A stretch of 37,211 bases of DNA. It comes from an uncultured Lachnospiraceae bacterium. GTDB taxonomy: Bacteria > Bacillota > Clostridia > Lachnospirales > Lachnospiraceae. Below are positions 8,400-18,306 of this stretch, in pieces (the stretch's first letter is position 1; every line of letters starts with the position of its first letter). The notes under the pieces were generated by a model. It was not told the DNA's origin, ran no database searches, and saw only the letters and a list, made by a program, of their open reading frames with translations. The position numbers were made by a program, and so were the translations under genes. Where the stretch lies: contig CAJTRU010000036.1 in NCBI GenBank assembly GCA_910579085.1, forward strand, positions 1 to 37,211, in the 5' to 3' direction.

Positions 8400-9104
8400 T
8401 TAGTTCTGTTTCAACACAATCTTGTCACCAGTTTTGTAATTTTCCATATCAATAGTACCACTAAGCTTCTTTTTCCCTGTTGTCCCAAGAACTTCTGACA
8501 GTGCTGCAAACTGGTCGTTATACAGCTTTTTTTCGCCAAGATGTACCTGGACATTGCCAGAATACACTGTTATGTCACCATCATTAATATGTATTCTTTT
8601 AACACTGGTTTTATAATGGCTTATAAGCTGTGATACATTCATTATTGCATCAAACAATGTTTCATCTTCTACTTTAAACTTTTCCCCAATAGAGAAATCA
8701 CCAAATTTAATGCCTGTAACTACAGGGACATCCTGCCTGCGTCTTGGAAGGCTTTCTAAAACCCTGCCTTCTTTGTCAAAATATACATACTGTCCCATGT
8801 ATTTAATACACCCGCTTACAGTTTTATCATATACATATAATATAACTGTATTGCGGTCTTCATAATATATATCTATATCTTCAACAAACGGAAGCTGGCC
8901 TGTTTTAAAAAATTTATCATATAATCTTAATATAAGCCCGTTATCCAAAAACTTCCATGTAAATACAGAAGCTTTTATTTCCTCTTCTGTATAAATCTTT
9001 GTCCCCTCTACTTTTACCGTGTCTATATGGAATGTAAAGTAAAGCACACATACTAATAAACATAATATAATAATTGTAAATAATACTTTTTTTAAGCGCC
9101 GCAT
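8400..9104 (-). CDS. ftsQ: Cell division protein FtsQ/DivIB
   Basis: This is a 234-residue bitopic protein with a short basic cytoplasmic tail (MRRLKK), one membrane span at about 7-24, then an extracellular POTRA domain beginning FHIDTVKVEGTKIYTEEEI. A beta-rich region follows. That architecture and its place between ftsW and ftsZ identify it as FtsQ/DivIB, which bridges the Z ring and the septal synthase through FtsL/DivIC. GAAGGA precedes the start. It is shorter than the Bacillus homologue, with little C-terminal tail. It overlaps nothing and lies about 20 nt after ftsW. Confidence 0.92.
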   Translation of the reverse strand: MRRLKKVLFTIIILCLLVCVLYFTFHIDTVKVEGTKIYTEEEIKASVFTWKFLDNGLILRLYDKFFKTGQLPFVEDIDIYYEDRNTVILYVYDKTVSGCIKYMGQYVYFDKEGRVLESLPRRRQDVPVVTGIKFGDFSIGEKFKVEDETLFDAIMNVSQLISHYKTSVKRIHINDGDITVYSGNVQVHLGEKKLYNDQFAALSEVLGTTGKKKLSGTIDMENYKTGDKIVLKQN

Positions 9105-9123
9105 TGCTAATCCTTCTGTAGTA

Positions 9124-10269
9124 TTACTTCTGTTTTATCTGCCTTGAAACACCTAGCACAAGGCCCATTTCTGCCATCATTATCATTTCAGATGTACCAC
9201 CATAACTTATAAATGGAAGCGGTATACCCGTTGATGGTATGGAATTAGTTACTACTGCAATATTTATTACAACCTGTATTGCAAGCTGTACCATTACCCC
9301 CACACAAAGCATTGTGCCAAATATATCAGGTGCATGGCAGGCTATAACCACTATACGCCAGAATAACACAAGAAACGCAATTATTACAAGTGCTGCACCG
9401 ACTATGCCAAGTTCTTCACATATTACTGTGAATATCATATCATTATATGCTTCTGGGATAAACCCAAGTTTCTGCATACTCTGTCCAAGGCCTTTCCCAA
9501 AAAGCCCCCCGGATGCAATGGCATAAAGCCCTTGTTTTATCTGCTGTGCGTCAGGATGTGTTTCAACGTTAAGCCATATCTGTATACGTTTCATCCTGAA
9601 TGGGTCACCAAACATTATGTAAAGCACTACTGCTGCCACCAGCAGAAGGACACATACTATAAAGTATCCTTTCTTATTGCTTGCTATAAAGCACATGCCT
9701 ACTGATATGCCTCCTACTATTATTGCGGAACTTAAGTTCTCTTTTGCAATAAGCATAACCAGTGGCATCATATATGCCATAACACACAGAAAGCCCATAA
9801 AACTGTCAAGTGCTTTCCTGTTTTTGTATACTGCATATGAAATAAAAAGTATTGCAGCTATTTTGCTTATTTCTGATGGCTGGAACTGTAACGGGCCAAT
9901 TTTAATCCATCTTTTTGCACCATTATATTCCTCGCCTATAAATAATACTGCAACCTGTAACGCAAGTGCTGCCAGGTACACAATATGTGTAAGGGACAGA
10001 GAATACCTTTTGCCTGTTATTTTCTGGATAAATATCTGGTAATCAACTTTGGAAATAATAATCATAAGTACAAAGCCAATTCCAAGCCCTTGTAACTGGG
10101 ACTTGACAAAACGGTATGGCTGGTTAAATATTGAAGCCCTGTAGTAACCAGCGCTATATATCATCAGTACACCAAATAATGCTATGCAGGCTGTCATAAA
10201 AAGCAGCATATAGTCATACTGTGTAAACGGTTTTAAATAACTTTTTTTCCGTCTGGCTGTACTGGGCAT
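9124..10269 (-). CDS. ftsW: Septal peptidoglycan glycosyltransferase FtsW (SEDS family)
   Basis: FtsW polymerises glycan strands from lipid II at the septum with a partner class B PBP. The protein has about ten membrane spans and SEDS hallmarks, including GAKRWIKIGPLQFQPSEISK (a catalytic-loop region), QQIKQGLYAIASGGLFGKGLG and the C-terminal STGIPLPFISYGGTS. I prefer the start MPSTARRKKS, preceded by AGGGGG. An ATG 11 codons earlier (10302) abuts the murD stop and has AGGA 5 nt upstream, so it cannot be excluded. The neighbours (murD upstream, ftsQ downstream) support FtsW over RodA or SpoVE. Confidence 0.93.
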   Translation of the reverse strand: MPSTARRKKSYLKPFTQYDYMLLFMTACIALFGVLMIYSAGYYRASIFNQPYRFVKSQLQGLGIGFVLMIIISKVDYQIFIQKITGKRYSLSLTHIVYLAALALQVAVLFIGEEYNGAKRWIKIGPLQFQPSEISKIAAILFISYAVYKNRKALDSFMGFLCVMAYMMPLVMLIAKENLSSAIIVGGISVGMCFIASNKKGYFIVCVLLLVAAVVLYIMFGDPFRMKRIQIWLNVETHPDAQQIKQGLYAIASGGLFGKGLGQSMQKLGFIPEAYNDMIFTVICEELGIVGAALVIIAFLVLFWRIVVIACHAPDIFGTMLCVGVMVQLAIQVVINIAVVTNSIPSTGIPLPFISYGGTSEMIMMAEMGLVLGVSRQIKQK

Positions 10270-10302
10270 CCTGCTAATTCCCCCTTCCATCTGGTATAGC
10301 AT

Positions 10303-11679
10303 TTATTCCTGCCGTCTTGCAGGCAGTCTGTTCACATACTCCTTGAATTTCCTGCCCCTTTCTTCATAGTTTTTAAACATGCCCCAGCTTGCACATGCAG
10401 GGGATAAAAGCACTGCCTCCCCCTCTTCTGCTTCAATGCTGCTGGTTTTTACAGCTTCTTCCAGGGAAGATGCTTTTATTATATTTTTAAACCCTGCCTT
10501 TAAGGCAGCATCTGCAATCTTATCTGCTGTTGCCCCTATAAGCACAAGGCATTTTACCTTATCCCCAAATGAAGCAATCCATTCATCATAAGATGCCTGT
10601 TTATCATACCCTCCGCCTATAACAACAGTTTTTGTTACCATTGCCTCTACTGCTTTTATAGCAGCATCAGGGTTCGTTCCTTTTGAGTCATTATAATACT
10701 TTACCCCGTCTGCTTCACGTACAAATTCAATACGGTGCTCTACTGCATTAAATTCCCTTATTGCTTTCCTTATGCAGTCCATTGGAACACCAGCATGTAT
10801 TGCCAGAGCGGCAGCAGCCATAACATTTTCATAATTATGCTTTCCAAGAAGTTTCATGTCATGGATGGAACATATCTTTATACGTTCCCTGTCCCTGCCA
10901 CAATATATTATCTCCCCGTCTTCAAGCCATATCCCCTGTTCTAATATATGCCCGCTGCTGAACCAAAATACATCAGCATTGATACTGCCTGCAATTTTTC
11001 TTAAATAACTGTCTTCATAATTAAGCACACATATACTGCCTGGCTTCTGGTTCTTAGCAATACAAGCCTTCGTATTAACATAACATTCCATTGTATGGTG
11101 CCTGTCTAAATGGTCAGGTGTAATATTCAGTATTGCACTTGCCTCTGGCTGGAATGTATGGATTGTTTCTAACTGGAAACTGCTAATCTCCGCAACTATA
11201 ACGGATTCTTCTGTCATATCCGCTGCATATTCTGTATATGGAAGCCCGATATTACCAACAACATACACATCATCAAAGTATGTCTTCATTATTTCCCCAG
11301 CCAGTGCTGTTGTAGTAGTTTTGCCATTAGTGCCTGTTATAGCAAATACTTTTCCTTTGCCACAGGCATATGCAAGTTCCACTTCACCCCATACAGGCTT
11401 ACCTTTATCTTCCAGTTTAAGGACAAGTGGTGAATCCACTGGTACACCAGGGCTTATAACTGCAATATCAATACTGTCTGTTATACTTTCCCCGGGTTCT
11501 CCTGTTACAAGCTGGAAATCCAGTCCTTCTGGAAACCTGGAAAGGATTTCATCCCTGGATAAACTGCTGTTGCCTTCAAGCACAATAACAGATGCACCAG
11601 TCTTTATAAGAAGTGTAGTTGCGGCCACGCCGCTTTTACCTGTACCAACAACTAAAAATGTTTTGCCTTTAAACTGCAT
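10303..11679 (-). CDS. murD: UDP-N-acetylmuramoyl-L-alanine--D-glutamate ligase
   Basis: MurD adds D-glutamate to UDP-MurNAc-L-Ala in the cytoplasm using ATP. The 458-residue product starts with a Rossmann-like domain (GKTFLVVGTGKSG), contains the Mur-ligase P-loop GTNGKTTTT near residue 115, the carbamylated-Lys/metal region (EISSFQLE, NITPDHLDRH) and the C-terminal domain (VEHRIEFV, YNDSKGTNPDAA, IGGGYDKQ). MQFKGKTF is chosen as the start because GAGG lies 6 nt upstream; the ATG four codons earlier has a GGA too close to serve. It lies between mraY and ftsW in normal dcw order. Confidence 0.96.
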   Translation of the reverse strand: MQFKGKTFLVVGTGKSGVAATTLLIKTGASVIVLEGNSSLSRDEILSRFPEGLDFQLVTGEPGESITDSIDIAVISPGVPVDSPLVLKLEDKGKPVWGEVELAYACGKGKVFAITGTNGKTTTTALAGEIMKTYFDDVYVVGNIGLPYTEYAADMTEESVIVAEISSFQLETIHTFQPEASAILNITPDHLDRHHTMECYVNTKACIAKNQKPGSICVLNYEDSYLRKIAGSINADVFWFSSGHILEQGIWLEDGEIIYCGRDRERIKICSIHDMKLLGKHNYENVMAAAALAIHAGVPMDCIRKAIREFNAVEHRIEFVREADGVKYYNDSKGTNPDAAIKAVEAMVTKTVVIGGGYDKQASYDEWIASFGDKVKCLVLIGATADKIADAALKAGFKNIIKASSLEEAVKTSSIEAEEGEAVLLSPACASWGMFKNYEERGRKFKEYVNRLPARRQE

Positions 11680-11728
11680 ATTATTCCTCATTCCTTTTTA
11701 TTGTACTGCCAGCCCCTCTGCACCTGGT

Positions 11729-12709
11729 CTATATATATAATGAAACCAGTGATATAAAGCACATTACAGCAGTAAAAATTGAAAATACTGTAACTACTCT
11801 TGTTTCTGGCCAGCCACACTGTTCAAAATGGTGATGGATTGGTGCCATTTTAAAGAACCTTTTTCCACCACTTAATTTAAAATAAACTACTTGTATTATT
11901 ACAGACAGGACTTCTATAAGGTAAACTGCACCAGCAATTACAATAAACACTGGCAGTTTAAGCATAAGTGCGGCAGAAGATACAAAGCCGCCAAGTGCAA
12001 GTGAACCGGTATCACCCATAAATACACTTGCAGGATGGACATTATAAAGCAGAAAACCCATAAGTGAACCTGCCACAGAAGCAGTTACAGGTGTAATCCC
12101 GCTTTTCATGCCAGAAGCCACTACTGTAAAAAATATTGCTACAAGCAATGTAACGCTTGATGCCAGGCCGTCCAGCCCGTCTGTAAAATTAGTACCATTT
12201 ACTGTGCCAAGCATTACAAAGTAAACAAATACTATAAACACTGGCAAAGGCATTTTTACATAAAAACCATCTTCAATACCCCCTGTAAATGGAATAAGAA
12301 ATTCAGGCTGGCCGCCAAGCCTTATAAGATAGTAATAAACAAAAATTCCTGCAACAACTGCCTGTAACACTATTTTCTGCAACGGTGTAAGGCCAAGTGA
12401 ACGTTTCATTACCACTTTAATATAATCATCCAGAAAACCTATCATCCCAAAACCGGTTGTCGCAAAAAGAACTGGAAGTATCTCACTATTTCCCTTAATA
12501 TACATAAGTGATGTAACTGCTGTACAAGCAAGTATAATAAGCCCTCCCATTGTAGGTGTACCTGCTTTCTTCAGGTGCGCACTTGGGCCGTTATCCCTGA
12601 CGTACTGTCCAAACTTCATTTTTTTCAGAAAAGGTATTATTATGGGACACAACACTACACTTATGGCAAATGCCATAAGTACGGGTATCACCGTACTCAT
12701 GTAATCCAT
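11729..12709 (-). CDS. mraY: Phospho-N-acetylmuramoyl-pentapeptide-transferase MraY
   Basis: MraY makes lipid I by moving phospho-MurNAc-pentapeptide to undecaprenyl phosphate at the inner membrane face. The 326-residue protein has about ten membrane spans. It carries the diagnostic motifs GFLDDYIKV, NGTNFTDGLDGLA, FMGDTGSLALGG and APIHHHFEQCGWPE, which hold the catalytic Asp residues and the HHH motif. GGAGG precedes the ATG by 6 nt. A 225-nt gap separates it from the upstream PBP gene and contains a plausible promoter, so mraY-murD-ftsW-ftsQ-ftsZ may have its own transcription start. Confidence 0.97.
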   Translation of the reverse strand: MDYMSTVIPVLMAFAISVVLCPIIIPFLKKMKFGQYVRDNGPSAHLKKAGTPTMGGLIILACTAVTSLMYIKGNSEILPVLFATTGFGMIGFLDDYIKVVMKRSLGLTPLQKIVLQAVVAGIFVYYYLIRLGGQPEFLIPFTGGIEDGFYVKMPLPVFIVFVYFVMLGTVNGTNFTDGLDGLASSVTLLVAIFFTVVASGMKSGITPVTASVAGSLMGFLLYNVHPASVFMGDTGSLALGGFVSSAALMLKLPVFIVIAGAVYLIEVLSVIIQVVYFKLSGGKRFFKMAPIHHHFEQCGWPETRVVTVFSIFTAVMCFISLVSLYI

Positions 12710-12760
12710 AACCAGCCTCCGTCTGTTGTCTGTAAAGAACAGTATAGCTACAATTCTCTA

Positions 12761-12789
12761 ATTGTAATCCAACATCTTATATAAATCAA
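12761..12789 (-). promoter_or_regulatory. Plausible internal promoter ahead of mraY
   Basis: On the minus strand TTGATT (12784-12789) is followed after exactly 17 nt by TACAAT (12761-12766), a 4/6 and 5/6 match to the vegetative consensus. It lies about 50 nt before the mraY start, in the only large gap of the dcw cluster. Confidence 0.4.
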
Positions 12790-12934
12790 CCGTATATTTT
12801 AATTATTTACTACCATAAAAAGCCCAAAACTGCCAAAATCCCATATAACCCCATAATGACAGCACACATAATACTTACTCTTATAAGATTACACTGCGGC
12901 CTCCGGAAAAATACTGGACTGCAGCCATCCCCCA

Positions 12935-14683
12935 CTACTCCAGGAGCGCCACATCCTCTGCTTCTTCCTGTCTTTCAACTCCCAGATAAGGCAATGCATC
13001 ATCCAGAAGCTTTGAAATAACTGGTGCTGCTATCTGCCCGCCATAGTATATACCCTCTGGCTCATCTATCAGTACAAGTGCAAGCACAACAGGGTTTTCT
13101 GTTGGTGCAAAACCAAGACATGATGCAATATATTTATTGCTGCTTCTTGGAAGCTTTTCTGATGTACCTGTCTTGCCGCCTACTTTATACCCATCAACAG
13201 ATGCTTTGCTGCCGCCACCCTCAGAAACCACTGTTTCCAGTATAGCTTTCATTTTATCAGATGTTTCCTTTGATATTGCACCCTCTGTGCCGTTATACTG
13301 GAATTTCCTTACAACACTTTTATCGCTGCTTTCTACACTTACCCCAAAATGTGGCACAACCAGCGTGCCCCCATTTATTACAGCACTTACTGTTGAAAGC
13401 AGCCTTACTGGTGTAAGCTGGAATGACTGCCCGAATGACATTGTTGCCAGTTCCACAGCCCCTACATTTTCTTTCTTATGCATTATTGTAGCAGCCTCAC
13501 CAGGCACATCTATGCCAGTCTTTTTTAGTATACCCAGTTTATCCAGGTATTCAAACATGCCATCTGTGCCAAGCCTTGCACCTACTTCCATAAAAACAGG
13601 GTTACAGGAATTCTGCACACCCTGTACAAATGTTTCGCCACCATGCCCGGAAACCTTATGGCATCTTATTCTCCTATCCTCAACTACTTTATAACCTGGA
13701 CAGCTAAATGTATCAGTTTCCTTTACAACCCCAGCTTCAAGTGCCGATGTTGCAGTAAATACCTTAAATGTTGAACCTGGCTCATAAGTATCACTTACAC
13801 AGCCATTACGCCACATTTTATTAAGTTCTTCATTAAGCTTTTCCTGTGTCATATTAGAAGAACCCTCAATCTCATATGGGTTATTCAAATCAAACTCTGG
13901 CATATTTACCATAGCATATATTTCGCCATTTTGTGGGTTTAACATTATTATGCGTACACTTTTTGCTTTCTTCGCCTCCAGTACATCCTCCGCCGCCTGT
14001 GCGGCAAATTTTTGTATATTTATATCAATGCTTGTGTAAAAACTGTTGCCTGCTACTGGCTCTATCCTGTCTTCTGCCTTGCCTTCGATTTCAATTCCCC
14101 TGGCATTAGTCATTGTCAGTATACTGCCATCCTCCCCCTGCAGGTATGAATCATAGCTTACCTCAAGCCCGATAATCCCCTGGTTATCTGCACCTGTAAA
14201 ACCTATAACCCTTGATGCAAGGTTTCCATATGGATAATATCTTTTATAATCTTCATCCACCATTACCCCGTCAAGTGCCATATCCCTGATTTTATCAGAT
14301 GTCTTTTTGTCCACATTTGACTTTATTCTTTCAATAGAACTTACTTTCTCTACCCTTTTACGTACCTTTTCTTCTTCAATCCCAAGTGTATTTGACAGGA
14401 CAGATATAACTTTTTCAGGGTCAGTAATCTGGTTGTGTATTACTGATATTGTTGATACTGGCTTGTTTCCAGCAAGCACTACCCCGTTCCTGTCATAAAT
14501 TATGCCTCTTTCAGCTTTAATGCTTCTTTCCCTCTGTTGTACATCCTTTGCCCTTGCGCCATAATAATCTGCCTTACCAAGCATTAAATAAGCAAGTCTG
14601 CATAATAACGCAACTGTTAATATGCAGACCATAACATAAGCAAATATAAGCCTTTGTCTTTGCGCTGTTTTACAATTTTTCAT
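12935..14683 (-). CDS. Class B penicillin-binding protein, SpoVD/FtsI type, without PASTA domains
   Basis: This is a peptidoglycan transpeptidase with one N-terminal membrane span (RQRLIFAYVMVCILTVALL), a dimerisation domain starting near ERGIIYDRNG, and a transpeptidase domain. All three active-site motifs are present: the STFK serine (Ser304), SCN (359-361) and KTGT (from Lys504). Numbering uses the start MKNCKTAQRQ, which has GTGGA just upstream; longer starts at 14698 and 14728 have no good site. It lies second of two adjacent PBP genes. The position matches spoVD of Bacillus, but the C-terminal PASTA domain of that protein is missing; the protein ends in an acidic tail. It could serve either spore cortex or vegetative septum. 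Confidence 0.88.
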   Translation of the reverse strand: MKNCKTAQRQRLIFAYVMVCILTVALLCRLAYLMLGKADYYGARAKDVQQRERSIKAERGIIYDRNGVVLAGNKPVSTISVIHNQITDPEKVISVLSNTLGIEEEKVRKRVEKVSSIERIKSNVDKKTSDKIRDMALDGVMVDEDYKRYYPYGNLASRVIGFTGADNQGIIGLEVSYDSYLQGEDGSILTMTNARGIEIEGKAEDRIEPVAGNSFYTSIDINIQKFAAQAAEDVLEAKKAKSVRIIMLNPQNGEIYAMVNMPEFDLNNPYEIEGSSNMTQEKLNEELNKMWRNGCVSDTYEPGSTFKVFTATSALEAGVVKETDTFSCPGYKVVEDRRIRCHKVSGHGGETFVQGVQNSCNPVFMEVGARLGTDGMFEYLDKLGILKKTGIDVPGEAATIMHKKENVGAVELATMSFGQSFQLTPVRLLSTVSAVINGGTLVVPHFGVSVESSDKSVVRKFQYNGTEGAISKETSDKMKAILETVVSEGGGSKASVDGYKVGGKTGTSEKLPRSSNKYIASCLGFAPTENPVVLALVLIDEPEGIYYGGQIAAPVISKLLDDALPYLGVERQEEAEDVALLE

Positions 14684-14761
14684 AATTCCACTTGCCATAT
14701 ATAGTTTATTACTATAGCTTATTAGCATTTATAAAAAATATTCCTGCCAGTGCCTGCCCTG

Positions 14762-16711
14762 TCAGTCCTGCCCCGCAATGCCATAATCTTTATTTGAAAA
14801 TCCTCCTTTTGGGGCATCAAGGAACCTGCCATCCTTAGTTGAAGGCAGCTTAATCTTTGAAGCTTTTTTCTTTCTTGATTTTGCAGTGCTTTTATCAGGG
14901 TAAATCCCAAGAAAAGGAAGTACATCTTCCATTACATCGCTGGCAAGGCCTGAAGCATAAAAACTGCTGTGTGACTGGTCTTCGACATAAGGTTCATCTA
15001 TAATTACATAAATTACAACCTCTGGCTTATCTGCTGGTGTGCATCCAATAAATGAAACAAGGTAATTGCCCTCACCCCTTGGCTGTTTCTCAGCAGTACC
15101 AGTCTTGCCTCCTACATCATATCCCTTAACCCTGGCAGGGCTTGCAGTACCATCTTCGTCAGAAACTGTCTTATACAGGTACTCCCTTATAGCTTTGCTT
15201 GTTTCCTCTGTTATAACACGCCTTACAAGCGTATTGTCATTAGAAGAAACAACTGCGCCTGCCTCTGTAGTAATCTCCTTTACTACATGTGGCTGGTAAT
15301 ATGTACCACCATTTATAACTGCTGAAAATGCAGCCGCCATCTGGACCATTGTAACAGTCTGGCTCTGTCCAAAACTTGATGTTGCAAGCTGTACCGGACC
15401 CATTGTATTTTCTGTAAATACTGCACCAGAAGCTTCACCAGGCAGGTCTATGCCAGTTTTTTTGCCAAGACCGAAATTATATATATAATCCAGGAAACTT
15501 GTTTTGCCCAGGCTTTTACCAAGGCTCATAAGCACATCATTACATGACCATTTAAGTGCCTGGCAGACAGTAGTATAACCATGCCCGCCTCTTGCGTGGG
15601 CAACACATTTAATATACCTGTCTGCCACCTGCTGCCCGCCATCACATTTATAATACCTTCCAGATGAAGTAACACCTTCATCCAGTGCCGCTGCTACAGT
15701 AAGTGGTTTTAATACAGAGCCTGGCTCATACGAATCACTTATACAGTAATTCCTCCACAGTGCATTAAGCTTTTCAAGCTTTTTCTCTTCATCCATTCTT
15801 TCAAGTTTTTTTTCAGAATAGAAATCTGATAAATCCCTTGGGTTATTTAAGTCGTAAAAAGGATATGATGCCATAGCATATATTTCCCCGTTGTTGGGGT
15901 TCATTATAATACAGCCAATATTATCAGAACCAGTTTCTTTCTCAAACTTTTCCATATGCTGTTCAAGTATGCCCTGTACATTAACATCTATTGTAGACAC
16001 AACCGTACTGCCATTAACAGCCGGTTTAACAGTCTGGACAAGGTTAAGCCCTGAATCAAAATAGCCATACCTTCTTCCATAAGAACCATCCAATGAAGAA
16101 TTATACTGCTTTTCTATGCCCCATGCACCTTCCTCATTAGAAGTACAGAAACCTATTACATCACATGCAACTGTTGAATATGGATAGTTCCTTACATATT
16201 CCTCTTCAAACCATACCCCTTTTATTTTTTTAGGGTTCTTTTTCTGCAGCCCCTCAAACTTTTCAACACTTTTTGCATCAAGATGTTTAAATTTCTTCAT
16301 TACATAATACTGTGATGAAGGGTTTTTCTTAAGAATTTTCTTAATTCTTCCCTGTGATATGCCAAAAGCACCATACAATGCATCTAGTGTAGGCTCAAGG
16401 AATGTTTCATCAGACAATATAAGCTTAGGGTCTATTATAAGATTATAAACCTTTATGCTTGTGGCAAGCTTATTGCCATTCCTGTCTGTAATGTCCCCCC
16501 TCTTATACTGTACCACATTGCTTATATAACTCTGCTGCGCAAGTACCTTTTTTTCATATGCATCACCTTTATCTTTGCCAAGGCAGGCAATACGTGCAAA
16601 AAGCACAACAAATGCTAATAATACCATGCCAAAAACAAATAAAAGCCTTGCATACATAAACTTTCTGGCTATACGTACTTTTCCTCTTGTATCTGATGCT
16701 CTTCTCGCCAT
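14762..16711 (-). CDS. Class B penicillin-binding protein (septal FtsI/PBP2B-like)
   Basis: The 649-residue product has a basic N-terminal tail, one membrane span (about 20-44), a dimerisation domain from RGDITDRNGN, and a transpeptidase domain with SVLK (Ser332), SCN (389-391) and KTGT (from Lys536). It is probably the septal cross-linking enzyme that pairs with FtsW. The tetrad is SVLK rather than STFK, which still satisfies SxxK. GGGGGA precedes the start. A Lys/Arg-rich C-terminal tail (KSRKKKASKIKLPSTKD) extends beyond the catalytic fold. It lies directly after ftsL, the usual ftsI position, and no PASTA domain follows. Confidence 0.9.
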   Translation of the reverse strand: MARRASDTRGKVRIARKFMYARLLFVFGMVLLAFVVLFARIACLGKDKGDAYEKKVLAQQSYISNVVQYKRGDITDRNGNKLATSIKVYNLIIDPKLILSDETFLEPTLDALYGAFGISQGRIKKILKKNPSSQYYVMKKFKHLDAKSVEKFEGLQKKNPKKIKGVWFEEEYVRNYPYSTVACDVIGFCTSNEEGAWGIEKQYNSSLDGSYGRRYGYFDSGLNLVQTVKPAVNGSTVVSTIDVNVQGILEQHMEKFEKETGSDNIGCIIMNPNNGEIYAMASYPFYDLNNPRDLSDFYSEKKLERMDEEKKLEKLNALWRNYCISDSYEPGSVLKPLTVAAALDEGVTSSGRYYKCDGGQQVADRYIKCVAHARGGHGYTTVCQALKWSCNDVLMSLGKSLGKTSFLDYIYNFGLGKKTGIDLPGEASGAVFTENTMGPVQLATSSFGQSQTVTMVQMAAAFSAVINGGTYYQPHVVKEITTEAGAVVSSNDNTLVRRVITEETSKAIREYLYKTVSDEDGTASPARVKGYDVGGKTGTAEKQPRGEGNYLVSFIGCTPADKPEVVIYVIIDEPYVEDQSHSSFYASGLASDVMEDVLPFLGIYPDKSTAKSRKKKASKIKLPSTKDGRFLDAPKGGFSNKDYGIAGQD

Positions 16712-16783
16712 AAAAATCCCCCATGCTGCTTAAGGCTGCACAAATAGAGATGAAAAATGCTGTTTATATTCCAGTTTGCCTTA

Positions 16784-17305
16784 TCAGTCCTCTGGACCAG
16801 GCACATCTCCATACTGTTTTACCATATCACTCTTCTTGTTTTTATACTTATATACTTTATTGCCATCAGCCATAACCATATGGAGTTTTTTGGTTGCACG
16901 CTCATATATCTCAGCAAGGTCAACACTTGCAAGGATTTCATTGTATTTTATGTTATTTTTCTCCTGCTGTTCTTCAATTTCTGTCTGCATTGACACAATT
17001 TCTTTCTTCATGCTGCGCACCTGGTTCTGTGTATGTATATACGCAAATGCAGCAAACATTACAACACCAAGCACACAAACCATAAATGCAAAAGACGCCC
17101 CATCAATGCCAGCCATTTTGGCAGGCTGTCTTTCTGGACGCCTGCGTGGCCTTTGTCCTGGTAATTCTCTTTCCCTTCTCTTTGGAACAGCATTTAATTG
17201 TCTTGCGGTATTCCCGTCAATGCCATTATAATAACTTCTTGAATTCCTGGCACTGTTATTCTGCCTGTATTGCCTCCCGCCTCGCCGGTTTGATATATCA
17301 GCCAT
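16784..17305 (-). CDS. ftsL: FtsL-like cell division protein
   Basis: The 173-residue protein has a long Arg/Gln/Asn-rich cytoplasmic tail (about 1-65), one membrane span (SFAFMVCVLGVVMFAAFAYI) and a coiled coil (MKKEIVSMQTEIEEQQEKNN) ending in the short helix motif typical of FtsL (LAEIYERATKKLHM). FtsL links FtsQ/DivIB with DivIC and the septal synthase. Sequence conservation in this family is low, so the call rests on architecture and on position between rsmH and the PBP genes. GAGGAGG precedes the start. Confidence 0.8.
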   Translation of the reverse strand: MADISNRRGGRQYRQNNSARNSRSYYNGIDGNTARQLNAVPKRRERELPGQRPRRRPERQPAKMAGIDGASFAFMVCVLGVVMFAAFAYIHTQNQVRSMKKEIVSMQTEIEEQQEKNNIKYNEILASVDLAEIYERATKKLHMVMADGNKVYKYKNKKSDMVKQYGDVPGPED

Positions 17306-17318
17306 ATAAACTCCTCCT

Positions 17319-18254
17319 CTAATTATGTCTGAACACTCTTAATTTTGCGCTTCTGGAACGAGGGTTCTGTTCCATCTCCTGTTCACCTGGAATTAACGGC
17401 TTCTTACTAACCACCTTGCCTTTTGGGATATTTCCACATACACACACTGGAAAATCCGGTGGGCATATGCATGGATTTTCTGCTTTGCGGAAAGCCTGTT
17501 TTACAATTCTGTCTTCAAGCGAATGGAATGTAATTATACAAATTCTTCCGCCAGGCTTTAAAATATCAATCATATCATTAATGCTTCCTGAAAGCACATC
17601 CAGTTCATGATTAACCTCTATCCTGATTGCCTGGAAAGTTCTTTTAGCAGGGTTCCCTCCCCGCTTTTTAAACTTCATTGGTACAGACTGGCCTGCAATC
17701 TCTGCCAGCCTTCCTGTTGTAAGGATTGGCTTTCTGGCACGTTCTGCCACTATATGTTTTGCAATATTCTTTGCAAACTTATCTTCGCCATAATCCCTTA
17801 TTATATGAAACAGCCTGCTCTCAGGGTAAGTATTTACAACATCTGCGGCAGTTAATTCCTGCCTGTTATCCATACGCATGTCAAGTGGTGCATCCATGCG
17901 GTATGAAAAACCTCTCTCTGCTGTGTCAAGCTGGTATGATGACACCCCTAAGTCAAGAAGTATGCCATCCACCTTTTCAATACCAATCCCATCAAGAGCC
18001 TGTACCATATCAGAGTAATTCCCCCGGATAATTGTTACTTTGCTGCCAAATACATGCAGCCTCTCTGTCCCTGCCTTTACAGCATCTGCATCCTGGTCTA
18101 TCCCGATGTAGCGCCCTTTGCTTCCAAGCCTTTCACATATCTTAAAGCCATGCCCTGCGCCACCCATTGTACCATCTGCATAAATCCCGTCTTGTTTTAT
18201 TGCAAGCCCTTCTAAAACTTCTTCAAGTAATACGGGCTTATGTACAAACTCCAT
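17319..18254 (-). CDS. rsmH: 16S rRNA (cytosine(1402)-N(4))-methyltransferase RsmH
   Basis: RsmH (MraW) methylates N4 of C1402 in the decoding centre of 16S rRNA using SAM. The 311-residue protein opens with FVHKPVLLEEVLEGL, has the SAM-binding loop YADGTMGGAGH, then GILLDLGVSSYQLD, and the conserved region KRTFQAIRIEVNHEL with FHSLEDRIVK near the end. The C-terminal RSRSAKLRVFRH is typical. AGGAGG precedes the start. It is the second gene of the dcw cluster, after mraZ. Confidence 0.97.
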   Translation of the reverse strand: MEFVHKPVLLEEVLEGLAIKQDGIYADGTMGGAGHGFKICERLGSKGRYIGIDQDADAVKAGTERLHVFGSKVTIIRGNYSDMVQALDGIGIEKVDGILLDLGVSSYQLDTAERGFSYRMDAPLDMRMDNRQELTAADVVNTYPESRLFHIIRDYGEDKFAKNIAKHIVAERARKPILTTGRLAEIAGQSVPMKFKKRGGNPAKRTFQAIRIEVNHELDVLSGSINDMIDILKPGGRICIITFHSLEDRIVKQAFRKAENPCICPPDFPVCVCGNIPKGKVVSKKPLIPGEQEMEQNPRSRSAKLRVFRHN

Positions 18255-18306
18255 AGCGGCCTCCTGGTTAATGCTGTAACTAGCAGTTTCTTAATATTAC
18301 TAATAT

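Noticed and set aside
14722..14925. 67-residue minus-strand frame at the junction of the two PBP genes
   Set aside because: It is an out-of-frame shadow of the end of the first PBP gene, with no ribosome-binding site or family resemblance.
16757..17231. Several plus-strand frames of 60-150 residues opposite ftsL
   Set aside because: They mirror the coding bias of ftsL on the other strand and have no start signals or family resemblance.
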